From positions 1 to 64,000 of the forward strand of contig NZ_FXTK01000017.1 of the NCBI RefSeq assembly GCF_900182695.1: a stretch of DNA of 64,000 nt, read 5' to 3'. The position numbers and the translations under genes were made by a program. Source of the stretch: Paracoccus laeviglucosivorans (GTDB lineage: Bacteria; Pseudomonadota; Alphaproteobacteria; Rhodobacterales; Rhodobacteraceae). The notes beneath the pieces were generated by a model. That model made no database searches. It had not been told where the DNA came from and saw only the letters and a list, made by a program, of their open reading frames with translations. This document shows positions 16,296-25,500 of the stretch, one piece after another (position 1 is the stretch's first letter; every line of letters begins with the position of its first letter).

Positions 16296-16954
16296 ACGGC
16301 AGTCCTTAGAATGTCTTCGCGCATGTCGCGCAAGGCCAGCACCAGTGGGTCCAGCGCTTGGGGATCAAGCGCATTCCGACCCATCTCGGCTTCGCGAAAC
16401 AGCAGGTAGCGACCGCGATCCGCCTCTTCGGCCAGCCAGGTGATGCGCAGCCCTTGGGGTGAGATGACCAGCTCCTTGACGCGCGGGTCGTCGAACAGTG
16501 CGATGTGGCGGGCCAACAGCGCGCCCTCGGTCTCGGTCAGGGGTAGTTCACTGCGTAGGGCCGCGTCCTCGGGAAAACCTGCGGTCAAGGCAGTCTGATG
16601 CGGCAGGCGGTCAAAGGCGGAAAAGGGCTCGATCCCGGTCGGGCGCATCATCAGGTTGATGCGCTGTCGCAGGGGCAGCGGTTCGGGCAGCGTGACCAGC
16701 AGCCACAGGGCGGGCAGCTTGCGGAATGTCAGCGTGTCGGGAACGGCCTGCAGATCCAACGTCAGCCCTGCCCTGCGGCCTGACGCACGGGCAAAGCCTG
16801 TCGCCGCGACCGCCTGCCGCCGTTCCTGCAGGTCGATCCCGTCCAGCCATCCGGCCCGCGCCGTCCGCCGCGCCTTGTCATCGGCAATCAGATGCAGGGC
16901 CAGCCAAGCCAGCCCCGCACCAAGCACCACCATCATCAGCGGCAGCATCATCAT
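16292..16954 (-). CDS. Hypothetical membrane-anchored protein
   Basis: A 220-residue protein with one N-terminal membrane anchor (MLPLMMVVLGAGLAWLALH) and a soluble remainder of about 190 residues rich in Leu and Arg. Three ATGs at 16954, 16951 and 16948 are possible starts; the first lies one base after the permease stop. An upstream extension into the permease gene is rejected. I do not recognise a domain. The tight coupling to the APC permease and to the 89-residue gene suggests a shared assembly or accessory role. Confidence 0.7.
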   Translation of the reverse strand: MMMLPLMMVVLGAGLAWLALHLIADDKARRTARAGWLDGIDLQERRQAVAATGFARASGRRAGLTLDLQAVPDTLTFRKLPALWLLVTLPEPLPLRQRINLMMRPTGIEPFSAFDRLPHQTALTAGFPEDAALRSELPLTETEGALLARHIALFDDPRVKELVISPQGLRITWLAEEADRGRYLLFREAEMGRNALDPQALDPLVLALRDMREDILRTAV

Positions 16955-16955
16955 C

Positions 16956-18350
16956 TTAATACCCGCGCGGCTTGGGCCAGGGCATGGTGAACTGCGCACC
17001 GCGGTTCACGAAGCGATAGCGCCAGAAATGGAACCACAGCGACACGACGATATAGAACGCGATCATCGCGACAAGCTGCGTGCCGTAGCCCAGAAACACC
17101 GCAAAGAACGCCAGCCCGCACAGCCCCAGCAGCACCATGGCGGGCAGCGGGTGGAACGGGTGTTCATAGCCGCGCTTGATGGTGTCCAACGGCCATTTGC
17201 GACGGAACAGAATGATGTTCAGCGGCATGAAGGTATATTCCAGCAGCCCCGACAGGATCGAGAAGGTCACCACCTGATCCAGCGGCGCCCCCAGCGCAAA
17301 GATCAGCGCGATTGGCACAAGAAAGATGATGGATCGGTAGGGCGTGCGGTATTTCGGATGCACCGCGCCGAACCAACCGGGCAGGTAGCGGTCGCGACCC
17401 ATGGCGAACCATGCACGGCTGGCATCGTTGATGCAGCCATTGGCGGATGCCAGCGTCGCAAACAGCGTGCCGATGCCCAGAAAGACCATCAACCCGTAAG
17501 ACCCCGACAGGCGGGCGGCATCGAACAGCGGCACGCCCGACTGACCCAGATATTCCCACGGCATCAGGCCCGCACAGACATACCAGGTCAGCGTCGCGGC
17601 AATTGCCAGCGTCATCACGCCTGCCAGCGTGCCGAACGGCAAGGCGCGGGCGGGGCTGCGAACTTCCTCGGCGGCCTGTGTCGTGCCTTCGATCCCCAGA
17701 TAGAACCACAGCCCGAAATGCATCGAGGCCAGCACTCCCAGCCAGCCATAGGGCAGAGCGGCCTGTCCCGACAGCAGATCGGCATGGCGCAGCGGACCCG
17801 CACCGAAAATCCCGGCCGTGGTCAGAAACAGCACCACCACGGCCGTAAAGGCGATGGCCGTGATCACAAGGTTGAATGTCAGCGTCGCCAGCACCCCGCG
17901 ATAGTTCAGCCATGCCAGAAACATGATCGACAGAATGATGAAGGGCCGCTGATCGACGCCGCCCTGATGCCCGCTCATCGTGGCGACGGTATCGACCAGA
18001 AAGCCCACGGTGATGGCATTCGCTGCCTCAAGCATCGTATAGGCAAAAACCAGATACAGGCCGACGTTAAAGGCCATCAGCGGCCCGACGATATGCTTGG
18101 CCTGCGTATATTGCCCGCCCGCTGCGGCAACGGTCGATGTCACCTCTGAATCGATCATGGCCACGCAGGTATAAAGGATGCCCGCAAACCAGCAGGCCAT
18201 CAGCGCGGCATAGGCCCCGCCTTTGCCCACGGCAAAGTTCCAGCCCATATATTCGCCGACCAGAACGATACCGACCCCCAATGCCCAGACATGCGCCGGG
18301 CCCAGCACGCGGGCCAACCCGACATGCTCGATCTTTTCCGCTTTTGCCAT
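16956..18350 (-). CDS. APC family amino acid/amine permease
   Basis: A 464-residue transporter with about 12 membrane spans. The first span carries the GVGIVLVGEYMGWNF sequence, a variant of the G-x-G substrate-binding break of the APC fold, and GTTQAAEEVRSPARALP is the conserved cytoplasmic loop after span 6. It most resembles the ethanolamine/amino acid permease branch. It is the fourth gene of a six-gene operon in which every other product is small or unknown. The ligand cannot be told from sequence. Confidence 0.88.
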   Translation of the reverse strand: MAKAEKIEHVGLARVLGPAHVWALGVGIVLVGEYMGWNFAVGKGGAYAALMACWFAGILYTCVAMIDSEVTSTVAAAGGQYTQAKHIVGPLMAFNVGLYLVFAYTMLEAANAITVGFLVDTVATMSGHQGGVDQRPFIILSIMFLAWLNYRGVLATLTFNLVITAIAFTAVVVLFLTTAGIFGAGPLRHADLLSGQAALPYGWLGVLASMHFGLWFYLGIEGTTQAAEEVRSPARALPFGTLAGVMTLAIAATLTWYVCAGLMPWEYLGQSGVPLFDAARLSGSYGLMVFLGIGTLFATLASANGCINDASRAWFAMGRDRYLPGWFGAVHPKYRTPYRSIIFLVPIALIFALGAPLDQVVTFSILSGLLEYTFMPLNIILFRRKWPLDTIKRGYEHPFHPLPAMVLLGLCGLAFFAVFLGYGTQLVAMIAFYIVVSLWFHFWRYRFVNRGAQFTMPWPKPRGY

Positions 18351-18351
18351 T

Positions 18352-18522
18352 TTATCCCCGATGCTGTTCTTCGGTCAGGGCTTCCAGCTCGCCTTCGCGC
18401 GACGAGGTCAGGAATTCCTCGTCATAGGTGCTGTCGGTCCGAATCCAGTCGATGACGATGAACAGGCCGAACAATGCCGACGCCGCCCAAGCCGCCAGTT
18501 CAAGATAATCCCAAAGGTCCAT
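18352..18522 (-). CDS. 56-residue single-span membrane protein
   Basis: A short open frame starting MDLWDYLELAAWAASALFGL, with one membrane span (about residues 7-27) and an acidic cytoplasmic-type tail (EEFLTSSREGELEALTEEQ). It fits the space between the 125-residue gene and the permease: its stop is one base from the permease ATG and its start is 7 bases from the previous stop. Its codon use matches the neighbours. It is probably a small subunit of the permease operon and is easily missed because of its length. Confidence 0.7.
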   Translation of the reverse strand: MDLWDYLELAAWAASALFGLFIVIDWIRTDSTYDEEFLTSSREGELEALTEEQHRG

Positions 18523-18529
18523 GATGCCC

Positions 18530-18907
18530 TCACTCGCCGAATTTCTCGGCGATTACCTCGCGATATTCCTTTTCGGAAAAGCGCAGCAGGATCGCGTAAT
18601 AGCCCACGATGACGACGATCATGGCGACCAGCGCCCCGATCGAGAAGCTGTAGTCAAAGCGCGCGGTGATCATCTCGCTGGCCGATGCGGCGTCGGCAAA
18701 GCCCAACTTTTGCCACTGCTCGACCATGACCGCGTTCTGGCCCAGACTTTCCCATGTGGGATCGGTGACGGGTTGCGGCACCTTGGACGATCCCGCCATG
18801 CCCATCCACAGCGGGATATAAAGCGCGCCGATCGCCATGATCAGCAGCACGATGACGTCGATCACCTGACCGACCTTGCCCTGCACGGGTGCTTGATAGC
18901 GCGTCAT
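18530..18907 (-). CDS. Two-span membrane protein of unknown function
   Basis: A 125-residue protein with a first span at about 18-38, a soluble loop of about 50 residues (VPQPVTDPTWESLGQNAVMV is part of it) and a second span at about 88-108 followed by a charged tail. No family is recognised. It overlaps the upstream 99-residue gene by four bases. The arrangement of two spans around an extracytoplasmic loop suggests a binding or accessory subunit for the downstream permease, which is inference. Confidence 0.75.
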   Translation of the reverse strand: MTRYQAPVQGKVGQVIDVIVLLIMAIGALYIPLWMGMAGSSKVPQPVTDPTWESLGQNAVMVEQWQKLGFADAASASEMITARFDYSFSIGALVAMIVVIVGYYAILLRFSEKEYREVIAEKFGE

Positions 18908-19203
18908 GACCGGCCTGCCCGTTTCAGCGCGCGCGAGGCGTCCAGAAACTTGATATCAAGCCCATACATGAAGTCGCGGTCTTCGCGGTAATGGCGCAGC
19001 ATCGCCATGATCGCCGCGGTGTTGAACAGCAAGACCACGCCGCCGCCGATCAGCAGCACGATCCGCGCGGTGCCACTGGGCGCAAGCGACCATGTGGCCC
19101 ATGCGACGAAGATAATTGAAAACCAAAGTCCCAGAACAAAGGCCCACGCAACCGCCATGTCACGACGATGCATTGCCTCGATCCGGCGAGCCAGATCCGA
19201 CAC
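18904..19203 (-). CDS. Two-span membrane protein, first gene of the permease operon
   Basis: A 99-residue protein with two hydrophobic helices (about 18-38 and 45-68) and a charged tail containing the HYREDRDFMYGLDIKFLD segment. The start is GTG at 19203, backed by an excellent GGGAGGAAG ribosome site. No domain is recognised. It leads the operon of six minus-strand genes ending at 16026, and all junctions are overlapping or within 10 bases. A TTGACA box is present on the minus strand at 19318-19323, but its -10 partner is weak. Confidence 0.75.
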   Translation of the reverse strand: MSDLARRIEAMHRRDMAVAWAFVLGLWFSIIFVAWATWSLAPSGTARIVLLIGGGVVLLFNTAAIMAMLRHYREDRDFMYGLDIKFLDASRALKRAGRS

Positions 19204-19402
19204 GTTGCTTCCTCCCTAGATGGCCCGATTCTTGAAGTCGGATGCCGCGCTCGGGCCAAGCGTCGATTTTCCTATCCGACAACTTATTTTCCTGATGGAA
19301 AACCGGAGCGGGGCACTCTGTCAAGAAATTTGTCCCGGCCGCGTGACGGACAGGGATCAGGGTTGGAAGCGGCATGATGGTCTTGTGGCGCGCGATCAGC
19401 GC

Positions 19403-19433
19403 AAAACGGTTCCGGGGCGACAACCGCCCCGGA
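19403..19433 (-). terminator. Rho-independent terminator of the PRC-barrel gene
   Basis: A 9-bp perfect stem (19411-19419 with 19425-19433) and 5-nt loop lie 13 bases beyond the stop of the PRC-barrel gene. On the minus strand they are followed by a short T run. Confidence 0.75.
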
Positions 19434-19446
19434 GCCTGTCAGCAGG

Positions 19447-20079
19447 TCAAGGCTGACCTTCGACCCATTCAAAGGCCGGTGCGCTTTCCAGCGCGGCACG
19501 GTCGGACGTGAAGACGATGAAGTAATCCCCTTCCGAGTCGCCGTCGCGGATGACGTCAAGCTGATCCATCGCCACGGCCACCGATTTTTCGCCCATGCCA
19601 AGGAAGCCGCCAATATCCACCAGCACGGCTTTGACCTGACCGTCGGCGCCGATCACCAGATCGCTGATCTCGCCCACGTCATCCCAATCCTGATCCACCT
19701 CGGTCACTTCGGCATTGGCATCCACATCGGCTTCCGAGACATACAGACGCTTGCCGATAAAGGTTTCGGCAGACATGTCGCCCGCCATGCCGGTATAACC
19801 AAAGCCCGACGCCGTTGCGTCGCCGGCGGCCGGATCGGCAGGGGTCGCAGCCCCCGTGCCTGCGCCATCTGCGGGCTCCATGGCAGTGCTGCCCTCGGCT
19901 GGCGTTTCAGCGGTGGTATCGCCACTGGTCGCAGGCATGTCGCCCGCAGCCGGGGCATCCATCCCCGCGGGGGCTTCGGTCGTTGCGGGCGGTGGGGTCG
20001 TCGTATCCGTCGCGGTCTGCGCCACGGCGGGCGCGGCAAGCATCGCAATCAGCGCAGTAGAGGCAAGCAGCTTGGTCAT
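19447..20079 (-). CDS. Exported PRC-barrel domain protein
   Basis: A 210-residue protein with a signal peptide (cleavage likely after APAVAQ), a low-complexity Ala/Pro/Thr-rich linker over about residues 22-95, and a PRC-barrel domain from about 105 to 195 (VGEISDLVIGADGQVKAVLV and DIGGFLGMGEKSVAV). PRC barrels are small beta-barrels found in RNA-processing, photosynthetic and envelope stress proteins. The linker suggests a periplasmic tether. It is monocistronic with its own terminator. A smaller cytoplasmic PRC paralogue lies just upstream. Confidence 0.88.
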   Translation of the reverse strand: MTKLLASTALIAMLAAPAVAQTATDTTTPPPATTEAPAGMDAPAAGDMPATSGDTTAETPAEGSTAMEPADGAGTGAATPADPAAGDATASGFGYTGMAGDMSAETFIGKRLYVSEADVDANAEVTEVDQDWDDVGEISDLVIGADGQVKAVLVDIGGFLGMGEKSVAVAMDQLDVIRDGDSEGDYFIVFTSDRAALESAPAFEWVEGQP

Positions 20080-20209
20080 CTTCGATCTCCTGAAACATGG
20101 TATCCGGTGTCATCCGGCTGCCAATTCAACAGGCAGATCGACTGAATGTTCCAAAAATAACTTATTTATTACATATACTTAATAAATATCATTCGCGCGA
20201 AATAGCAAA

Positions 20210-20235
20210 GGGCGGGCAGCGCAAATGCGCCGCCC
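20210..20235 (-). terminator. Probable terminator of the small PRC-barrel gene
   Basis: A GC stem (20210-20215 with 20230-20235) with further pairing inside lies about 33 bases beyond the stop at 20269. On the minus strand it is followed by a modest T-rich stretch. Confidence 0.45.
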
Positions 20236-20268
20236 GGCCGAAGCGCTCGGATCTTGCCGGGGCTGTGG

Positions 20269-20565
20269 TCAGTCGTGGTGTTCGGGCATTTCTTTCAACT
20301 GATCCTTGGTCCAGGTCGAGACGGCATGGACGGTGCCGTCTTCGTCGCGCATGAAATCCAGCTGACGCACCGGAACCGCCACAGCCTTGCTGCCGATGCC
20401 AAGAAAGCCGCCCACCTCGATGACGACCTGCGCATCCGGTCCGGTGCCGTGGACATGCGCGACATGGCCAATATTGCTGTCATCCGGGCCATAGATCGTC
20501 GCGCCTGTCAGCACGGCATCGGTATATTCGGTATCATCCAGTCGGGTGTGATTGGCGTGGTCCAT
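20269..20565 (-). CDS. PRC-barrel domain protein, cytoplasmic
   Basis: A 98-residue stand-alone PRC-barrel protein without a signal peptide. The core motif EVGGFLGIGSKAVAVPVRQL aligns closely with DIGGFLGMGEKSVAVAMDQL of the exported neighbour. ATG at 20565 is chosen because AGGAGG lies at good spacing; the open frame further upstream crosses the divergent promoter. It is divergent from the TetR/RND efflux genes and may share their control. Function is unknown beyond the fold. Confidence 0.87.
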   Translation of the reverse strand: MDHANHTRLDDTEYTDAVLTGATIYGPDDSNIGHVAHVHGTGPDAQVVIEVGGFLGIGSKAVAVPVRQLDFMRDEDGTVHAVSTWTKDQLKEMPEHHD

Positions 20566-20633
20566 GTCAGTTCCTCCTGCTGACGGTGATGGGATGCCAA
20601 CATCCGCCACCGCGAAGTGTTCCTGAAATATAG

Positions 20634-20673
20634 TTTGACAGTAACTGCCAAAAATACGACGCTTACCGCCAAA
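20634..20673. promoter_or_regulatory. Probable TetR operator
   Basis: TTTGACAGT and ACTGCCAAA (20634-20652) form a 9-bp inverted repeat with a one-base centre and one mismatch. A third half-site, ACCGCCAAA, starts at 20665, exactly 21 bp (two helical turns) after the second half. The cluster lies 14 bases before the TTG start of the TetR gene and in the shared promoter region with the PRC-barrel gene. Confidence 0.6.
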
Positions 20674-20686
20674 TTCGGAGTCGCAC

Positions 20687-21364
20687 TTGGCCAGAAGCAT
20701 CGAGACATCCCAGCTGACCGTCGCGCGCGCCGCAGCCGCGCTGTTCCTGCAGCGCGGGCTGGCCGCGACCAGCGGCGCCGACATCGCCGAAGCTGCGGGG
20801 ATTTCGGAACGCACGGTCTGGCGCTATTTCCACAACAAGGAAAGCTGCGTCGCACCGCTATTCGCCAAGTCGTGGAAATACTACGCCGAGGAATTGCGGC
20901 GCTGGCCCCATTTCCAGTCAATCGAGGCGCATCTGGCAGAGTGCTTCGACCTTGCCAAGCAGCCCCCGGAATGGATTGCGGACGGCCTTTTGATCGTCCG
21001 GCTGATCGCCACCTTGCCGGACGAACCCGATCTGCGTCCGGTCTGGCTTGCTTCGTATCATCGCGGAGAGGATGAGCTGGCGGCCATCATCGGTGACAGG
21101 CTGGGGCGTTCGCATGGCGATTTCGACGTGCGGCTTTGCGCGGCAGCCGTGCTGGCGGCCATCCGGGTGATCGACGAAACGATCAGCATTGCCGCAATCC
21201 GCTATGCTCAGGAATTCACCACGGCCGAGGTGGTCGCGCAGACCGCAAAATCCATTCGCGCGGTCAGCCATCTGCCGTTCTGCGACCCGGTCGAACCGCG
21301 ACCCTTTGGCGGCTCTGGCCCCATGCTTTCGCCCGATGCTGAACGGGCGGGGCGAACCGAATGA
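20687..21364 (+). CDS. TetR family transcriptional regulator
   Basis: A 225-residue repressor with the TetR helix-turn-helix at about residues 8-55 (TSGADIAEAAGISERTVWRY) and a divergent helical ligand domain. The start is TTG at 20687 with GGAG six bases upstream. The C-terminus is extended and Pro/Gly-rich. It directly precedes the RND efflux genes and very likely represses them and itself through the operator at 20634-20673. The inducer is unknown. Confidence 0.9.
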   Translation: MARSIETSQLTVARAAAALFLQRGLAATSGADIAEAAGISERTVWRYFHNKESCVAPLFAKSWKYYAEELRRWPHFQSIEAHLAECFDLAKQPPEWIADGLLIVRLIATLPDEPDLRPVWLASYHRGEDELAAIIGDRLGRSHGDFDVRLCAAAVLAAIRVIDETISIAAIRYAQEFTTAEVVAQTAKSIRAVSHLPFCDPVEPRPFGGSGPMLSPDAERAGRTE

Positions 21365-21417
21365 CCCGCCCGCCCGTTTGGCGGGGCAGGCTTTGAAGAT
21401 CGCAAGGACGAACGACG

Positions 21418-22587
21418 ATGCAGAAACCGGATCAGGCTGCCGCCTTGGCGCAAAACCCCGCGAAACGCCCGCGCCGCCGTCGCTGGATCATTCTTGCGGT
21501 TCTTGCGGTTCTGGTGCTGTTGGCGGCCATGGCATTGCGAGGCGGCAAACAGGCAGCCGCGCCCGAACCCGAAGCGGCGCCTGCGGAATTCACGATGCAG
21601 CTTCTGCCCTCGGAACTGCACAAGGTGGTGCGTGGCAGGCTGCGGGACACAGTGCAGCTGACGGGTTCCTTGGTGCCTGAACAAGAACTGACCGTCGCCG
21701 CCGAGGTGTCGGGTCGGGTGCAATCGGTGAACGTGCGCGAAGGGCAGGCGGTCGCCCAGGGCGACGAGCTGGTCACCATAGATGTCGAGGCACTGAGCAA
21801 TCAGCTTGAACAGCAACAGGCCACCGCGCAGGCGACGCTGGCGCAACTGGATCTGGCCCGCGCGCAATTGCGGCGAACGACCGATCTGGTGCGGCGCGGC
21901 GTGACCAGTTCGTCATCGCTTGAGACCGAGACCGCCAACGTGGCCCAGCTTGAGGCGAATTATGCCGCGCTGATGAAGCAGGTCGCCTCGGCCGAAGATG
22001 ATCTGTCCAAGGCCCGCATCACCGCGCCCTTTGACGGGATCATCAGCGCCCGTTCGGTCAATCCGGGCGGCTTCGTCAGCCCCGGTTCGGAATTGCTGGA
22101 ACTGGTCGATATTTCGGAACTGGTGCTGGAAGGCGGCATCCCGGTGAATTACGGCCCGCGCCTGCGCGTCGGACAGGATGTGACCGTGCGCGTGGACGGG
22201 ATTGCCGAGCGCCGCTTTGACGGCAAGATCAACCGCATCGCGCCGGTCGCGGTATCGGGCACGCGCGTCCTGCCGGTCTATGCCGCGATCGACAATGCCG
22301 ATGGGGTGCTGAAAGGCGGCATGTTCGCAACCGGCGATCTGGTGCTTGAGGAGACCGCCGACGGCATCGGCATCCCCGCGCCCGCGCTTCGCCACGAGGA
22401 CGAGACAAGCTATGTCCTGCTGCTGGAAGGCGATCGGGTGGTGCGACGCGACGTGCAGGTCGCGCGAAGCTGGAGCCGGGGTCGCACCATCGAAATCGCC
22501 TCAGGATTGGCTGAGGGCGACGTGATCGTGTCGCAACCCCTGGAACGGCTGCGCGACGGCGCGCGCGTCAAGCGGGTCGGGGACTGA
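21418..22587 (+). CDS. RND efflux periplasmic adaptor subunit
   Basis: A 389-residue membrane fusion protein with an N-terminal membrane anchor (about 22-40) rather than a lipoprotein signal. Lipoyl half-motifs (VSGRVQSVNVREGQAVAQGD and the matching ITAPFDGIISARSV) flank a coiled-coil hairpin at about 125-190, and a beta-barrel domain follows. It bridges the inner-membrane pump and an outer-membrane channel. AAGGA lies upstream of the ATG. The pump gene follows after three bases. Confidence 0.94.
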   Translation: MQKPDQAAALAQNPAKRPRRRRWIILAVLAVLVLLAAMALRGGKQAAAPEPEAAPAEFTMQLLPSELHKVVRGRLRDTVQLTGSLVPEQELTVAAEVSGRVQSVNVREGQAVAQGDELVTIDVEALSNQLEQQQATAQATLAQLDLARAQLRRTTDLVRRGVTSSSSLETETANVAQLEANYAALMKQVASAEDDLSKARITAPFDGIISARSVNPGGFVSPGSELLELVDISELVLEGGIPVNYGPRLRVGQDVTVRVDGIAERRFDGKINRIAPVAVSGTRVLPVYAAIDNADGVLKGGMFATGDLVLEETADGIGIPAPALRHEDETSYVLLLEGDRVVRRDVQVARSWSRGRTIEIASGLAEGDVIVSQPLERLRDGARVKRVGD

Positions 22588-22590
22588 CCG

Positions 22591-25500
22591 ATGATCCTGA
22601 CCCGCATCGCCGTCCGCCAGCCGGTCTTTGCCACCATGGTCATGGTGGCCATCGTCGTCATCGGCCTGTTTTCCTATTCCCGCCTTGCCATCGACGAACT
22701 GCCCGAGGTGGATTTTCCCGTCGTGGCCGTCGTCACCTCGTATCCCGGCGCCACCCCCGAGGCAGTAGAGAACGACATCATCGAACCGATCGAGGATAGC
22801 GTCGCCACGCTGTCCGGCATCGACACCATCACATCGACGGCCCAGACCGGATCGTCGATGGTGCTGATCATGTTCGACCTTGAGGTGGACAGCGTCACCG
22901 CCGCGCAAGAGGTCCGCGACCGCGTATCGCAGATCCAGGGCGCGCTGCCCGACAATGCCGAAGATCCGCGCATCCTGCGGTTCGACCCGACCGAAATGCC
23001 GATCCTGTCCATCGGCCTTTCCTCAGAGACGCTGGGGGCGGGGACGCTGACCAAGCTGGCCGAGGACGAAATTTCGAACCGGATCGCGAATATCCCCGGC
23101 GTCGGGCAGGCCTCGGTCGTGGGCGGGCTGCCCAATGAGGTGCAGATCCTGCTGGACCCCGACCGCCAGACCGCGCTTGGCGTCGGCGCGTCCGAAATCA
23201 CCGCGATCCTGCGCGACGACAATGCCGACTTGCCCACAGGCGACGTGACCGAAGGTGACAGCACGAAATCCCTGCAAGTCGAAGGCCGCGTCGCCGAGCT
23301 TGAGGGGTTCGAGAACATCATCATCGGCCAGCGCGGCGGCTTTCCGGTGCGTCTGGGCGATCTGGCCTTTGTCGGCACTGATCTTGCCGAACGCGAAAGC
23401 CTTGCGATGATCGACGGCCGCCCCGCGATCACCATCGACGTGCTGAAGACGCAGGGCGCGAATACCGTGGGCGTGGCGGAATCGGTGCGCGCCGAAATCC
23501 GCAAGATGCAGACCGAACCGCTTTATGATGGCGTGAACATCTCATTGATCCGCGACAATGCCATTCCGGTCGAGGAAAGCTTTGCCTCGGTCCAGAGCAT
23601 GTTGATCGAAGGCGCGATCCTTGCGACGGTGATCGTGTTCCTGTTCCTGAATTCTTGGCGCTCGACGGTCATCACCGGGCTGACGCTGCCCATCTCGATC
23701 ATCGGGACGATGGCGGCGATCCACTTTCTTGGCTTTACGCTGAACATGATGACAATGATGGCGCTGTCGCTGTCCATTGGCATCCTGATCGACGACGCGA
23801 TCGTCGTGCGCGAAAACATCATGCGGCATCTGCATATGGGCAAAACCCATGAACAGGCCGCGCTGGACGGCACCAATGAAATCGGTCTGGCGGTGCTGGC
23901 AACCACGCTGTCCATCGTCGCGGTGTTTCTGCCCGTGGCGTTCATGGACGGCATCATCGGGCGCTTCTTTCTGCAATTCGGCATCACGGTTTCGGTCGCG
24001 GTGCTGATTTCGCTGTTCGTGTCTTTTACGCTGGACCCGATGATGTCGTCGGTCTGGTACGATCCGGCATCCGAAAAGAACGCCAAGCGCGGCCCCATCG
24101 GTCGTGCCGTCATGGTATTCGACCGCTGGTTCGAGGGGCTGACCCGCGCCTATCGCCGCGTCATCGAATGGGCGCTGAACTGGCGCAAGACGACGCTTGC
24201 CATCGCGACGGCGGCCTTCGCGGGGGGCATCATGCTGTTCCCCTTTGTCGGCGCGGAATTTGCCCCCGCTTCGGACAATTCCGAGGTGCAGGTGGAAATG
24301 GAACTGCCCATCGGCGCATCGCTGGAACGGACCCAGACCAAGATCGAACAGGTCGATGCACTGTTGCGCGAATTCCCGGAAGTGATTGCGACCTATGCCA
24401 CGGTCAATTCCGGCACGAATAGCGGCGAAAACGCGGCGACCATCACCGCACGTCTGATGCCGCCCAGCGAACGCAGCACCAATCCGACCCAGCTCAGCAT
24501 CCCTATCCGCAAGGCGCTGGAACAGATCCCCGGCGCGACCTTCCGCGTGGGCACGGGCGACAGTTTCGGCGGCGGCGTGGCGACGCCGGTCGAGCTGAAG
24601 ATATTCGGCAACGATCTGGCGACGCTGAAGCAGCTTTCCGCCTCGCTTGCTGGCGAACTGGGCAAGGTGCCGGGGCTGGTGGACATCCGCACCTCGCTTG
24701 ACGATCCGCAACCCACGCTGGGGGTGCGCGTGAACCGCGAAGCCGCATCCGATCTGGGCGTCAGTCTGGCGCAGATCGGCAATGCGCTGTCCCCCATGAT
24801 CGCGGGCGAGACGGTCTCGGAATGGACCGCGCCCAATGGCGACAATTACGACGTGGTGGTGCGCCTGCCCGAAGAATTGCGCGACGATGCGGGCAAGCTT
24901 GCCAGCCTGCCCATCGCCAGCACATCGGACGGCAACATCATCCGCCTTGACCAGATCGCCAGCGTCGAACAATCCGAAAGCGCGGGCGAGATCACCCGAG
25001 AAGACCGCCAACGCTCGGTCAGCGTTACGGCGGGGCTTGATGGTGCGGACATCCGCACGATCCAGCCCGGCCTGCAGACCGCGATGGCTGCGGTCGAGCT
25101 GCCCCCCGGCTATCGCTATGCCACCGGCGGCGATGCCGAGGAGATTGCGAAATCCGGCATCTCGGCGCTGGTCGCCTTGGTGCTGGCGATCGTGTTCATC
25201 TATCTGGTCCTTGCTTCGCAATTCGGCAGCTTCCTGCAGCCGCTGGCGATCATGTCGTCGCTGCCGCTGGCGATCGTCGGCGTGATGCTGGGACTGCTGG
25301 TCGGGGGATCGACGCTCAACATGTTCTCTGTGATCGGGTTCATCATGCTGATGGGACTCGTCGTCAAGAACGCGATCCTGCTGGTCGATAACGCCAACCA
25401 GCAACGCGCCGAGGGCCGCGAGCTGCGCGCCGCACTGATCGAGGCGGGGGCGACACGTTTCCGGCCCATCGTGATGACGACGCTGGCGATGATCTTCGGG

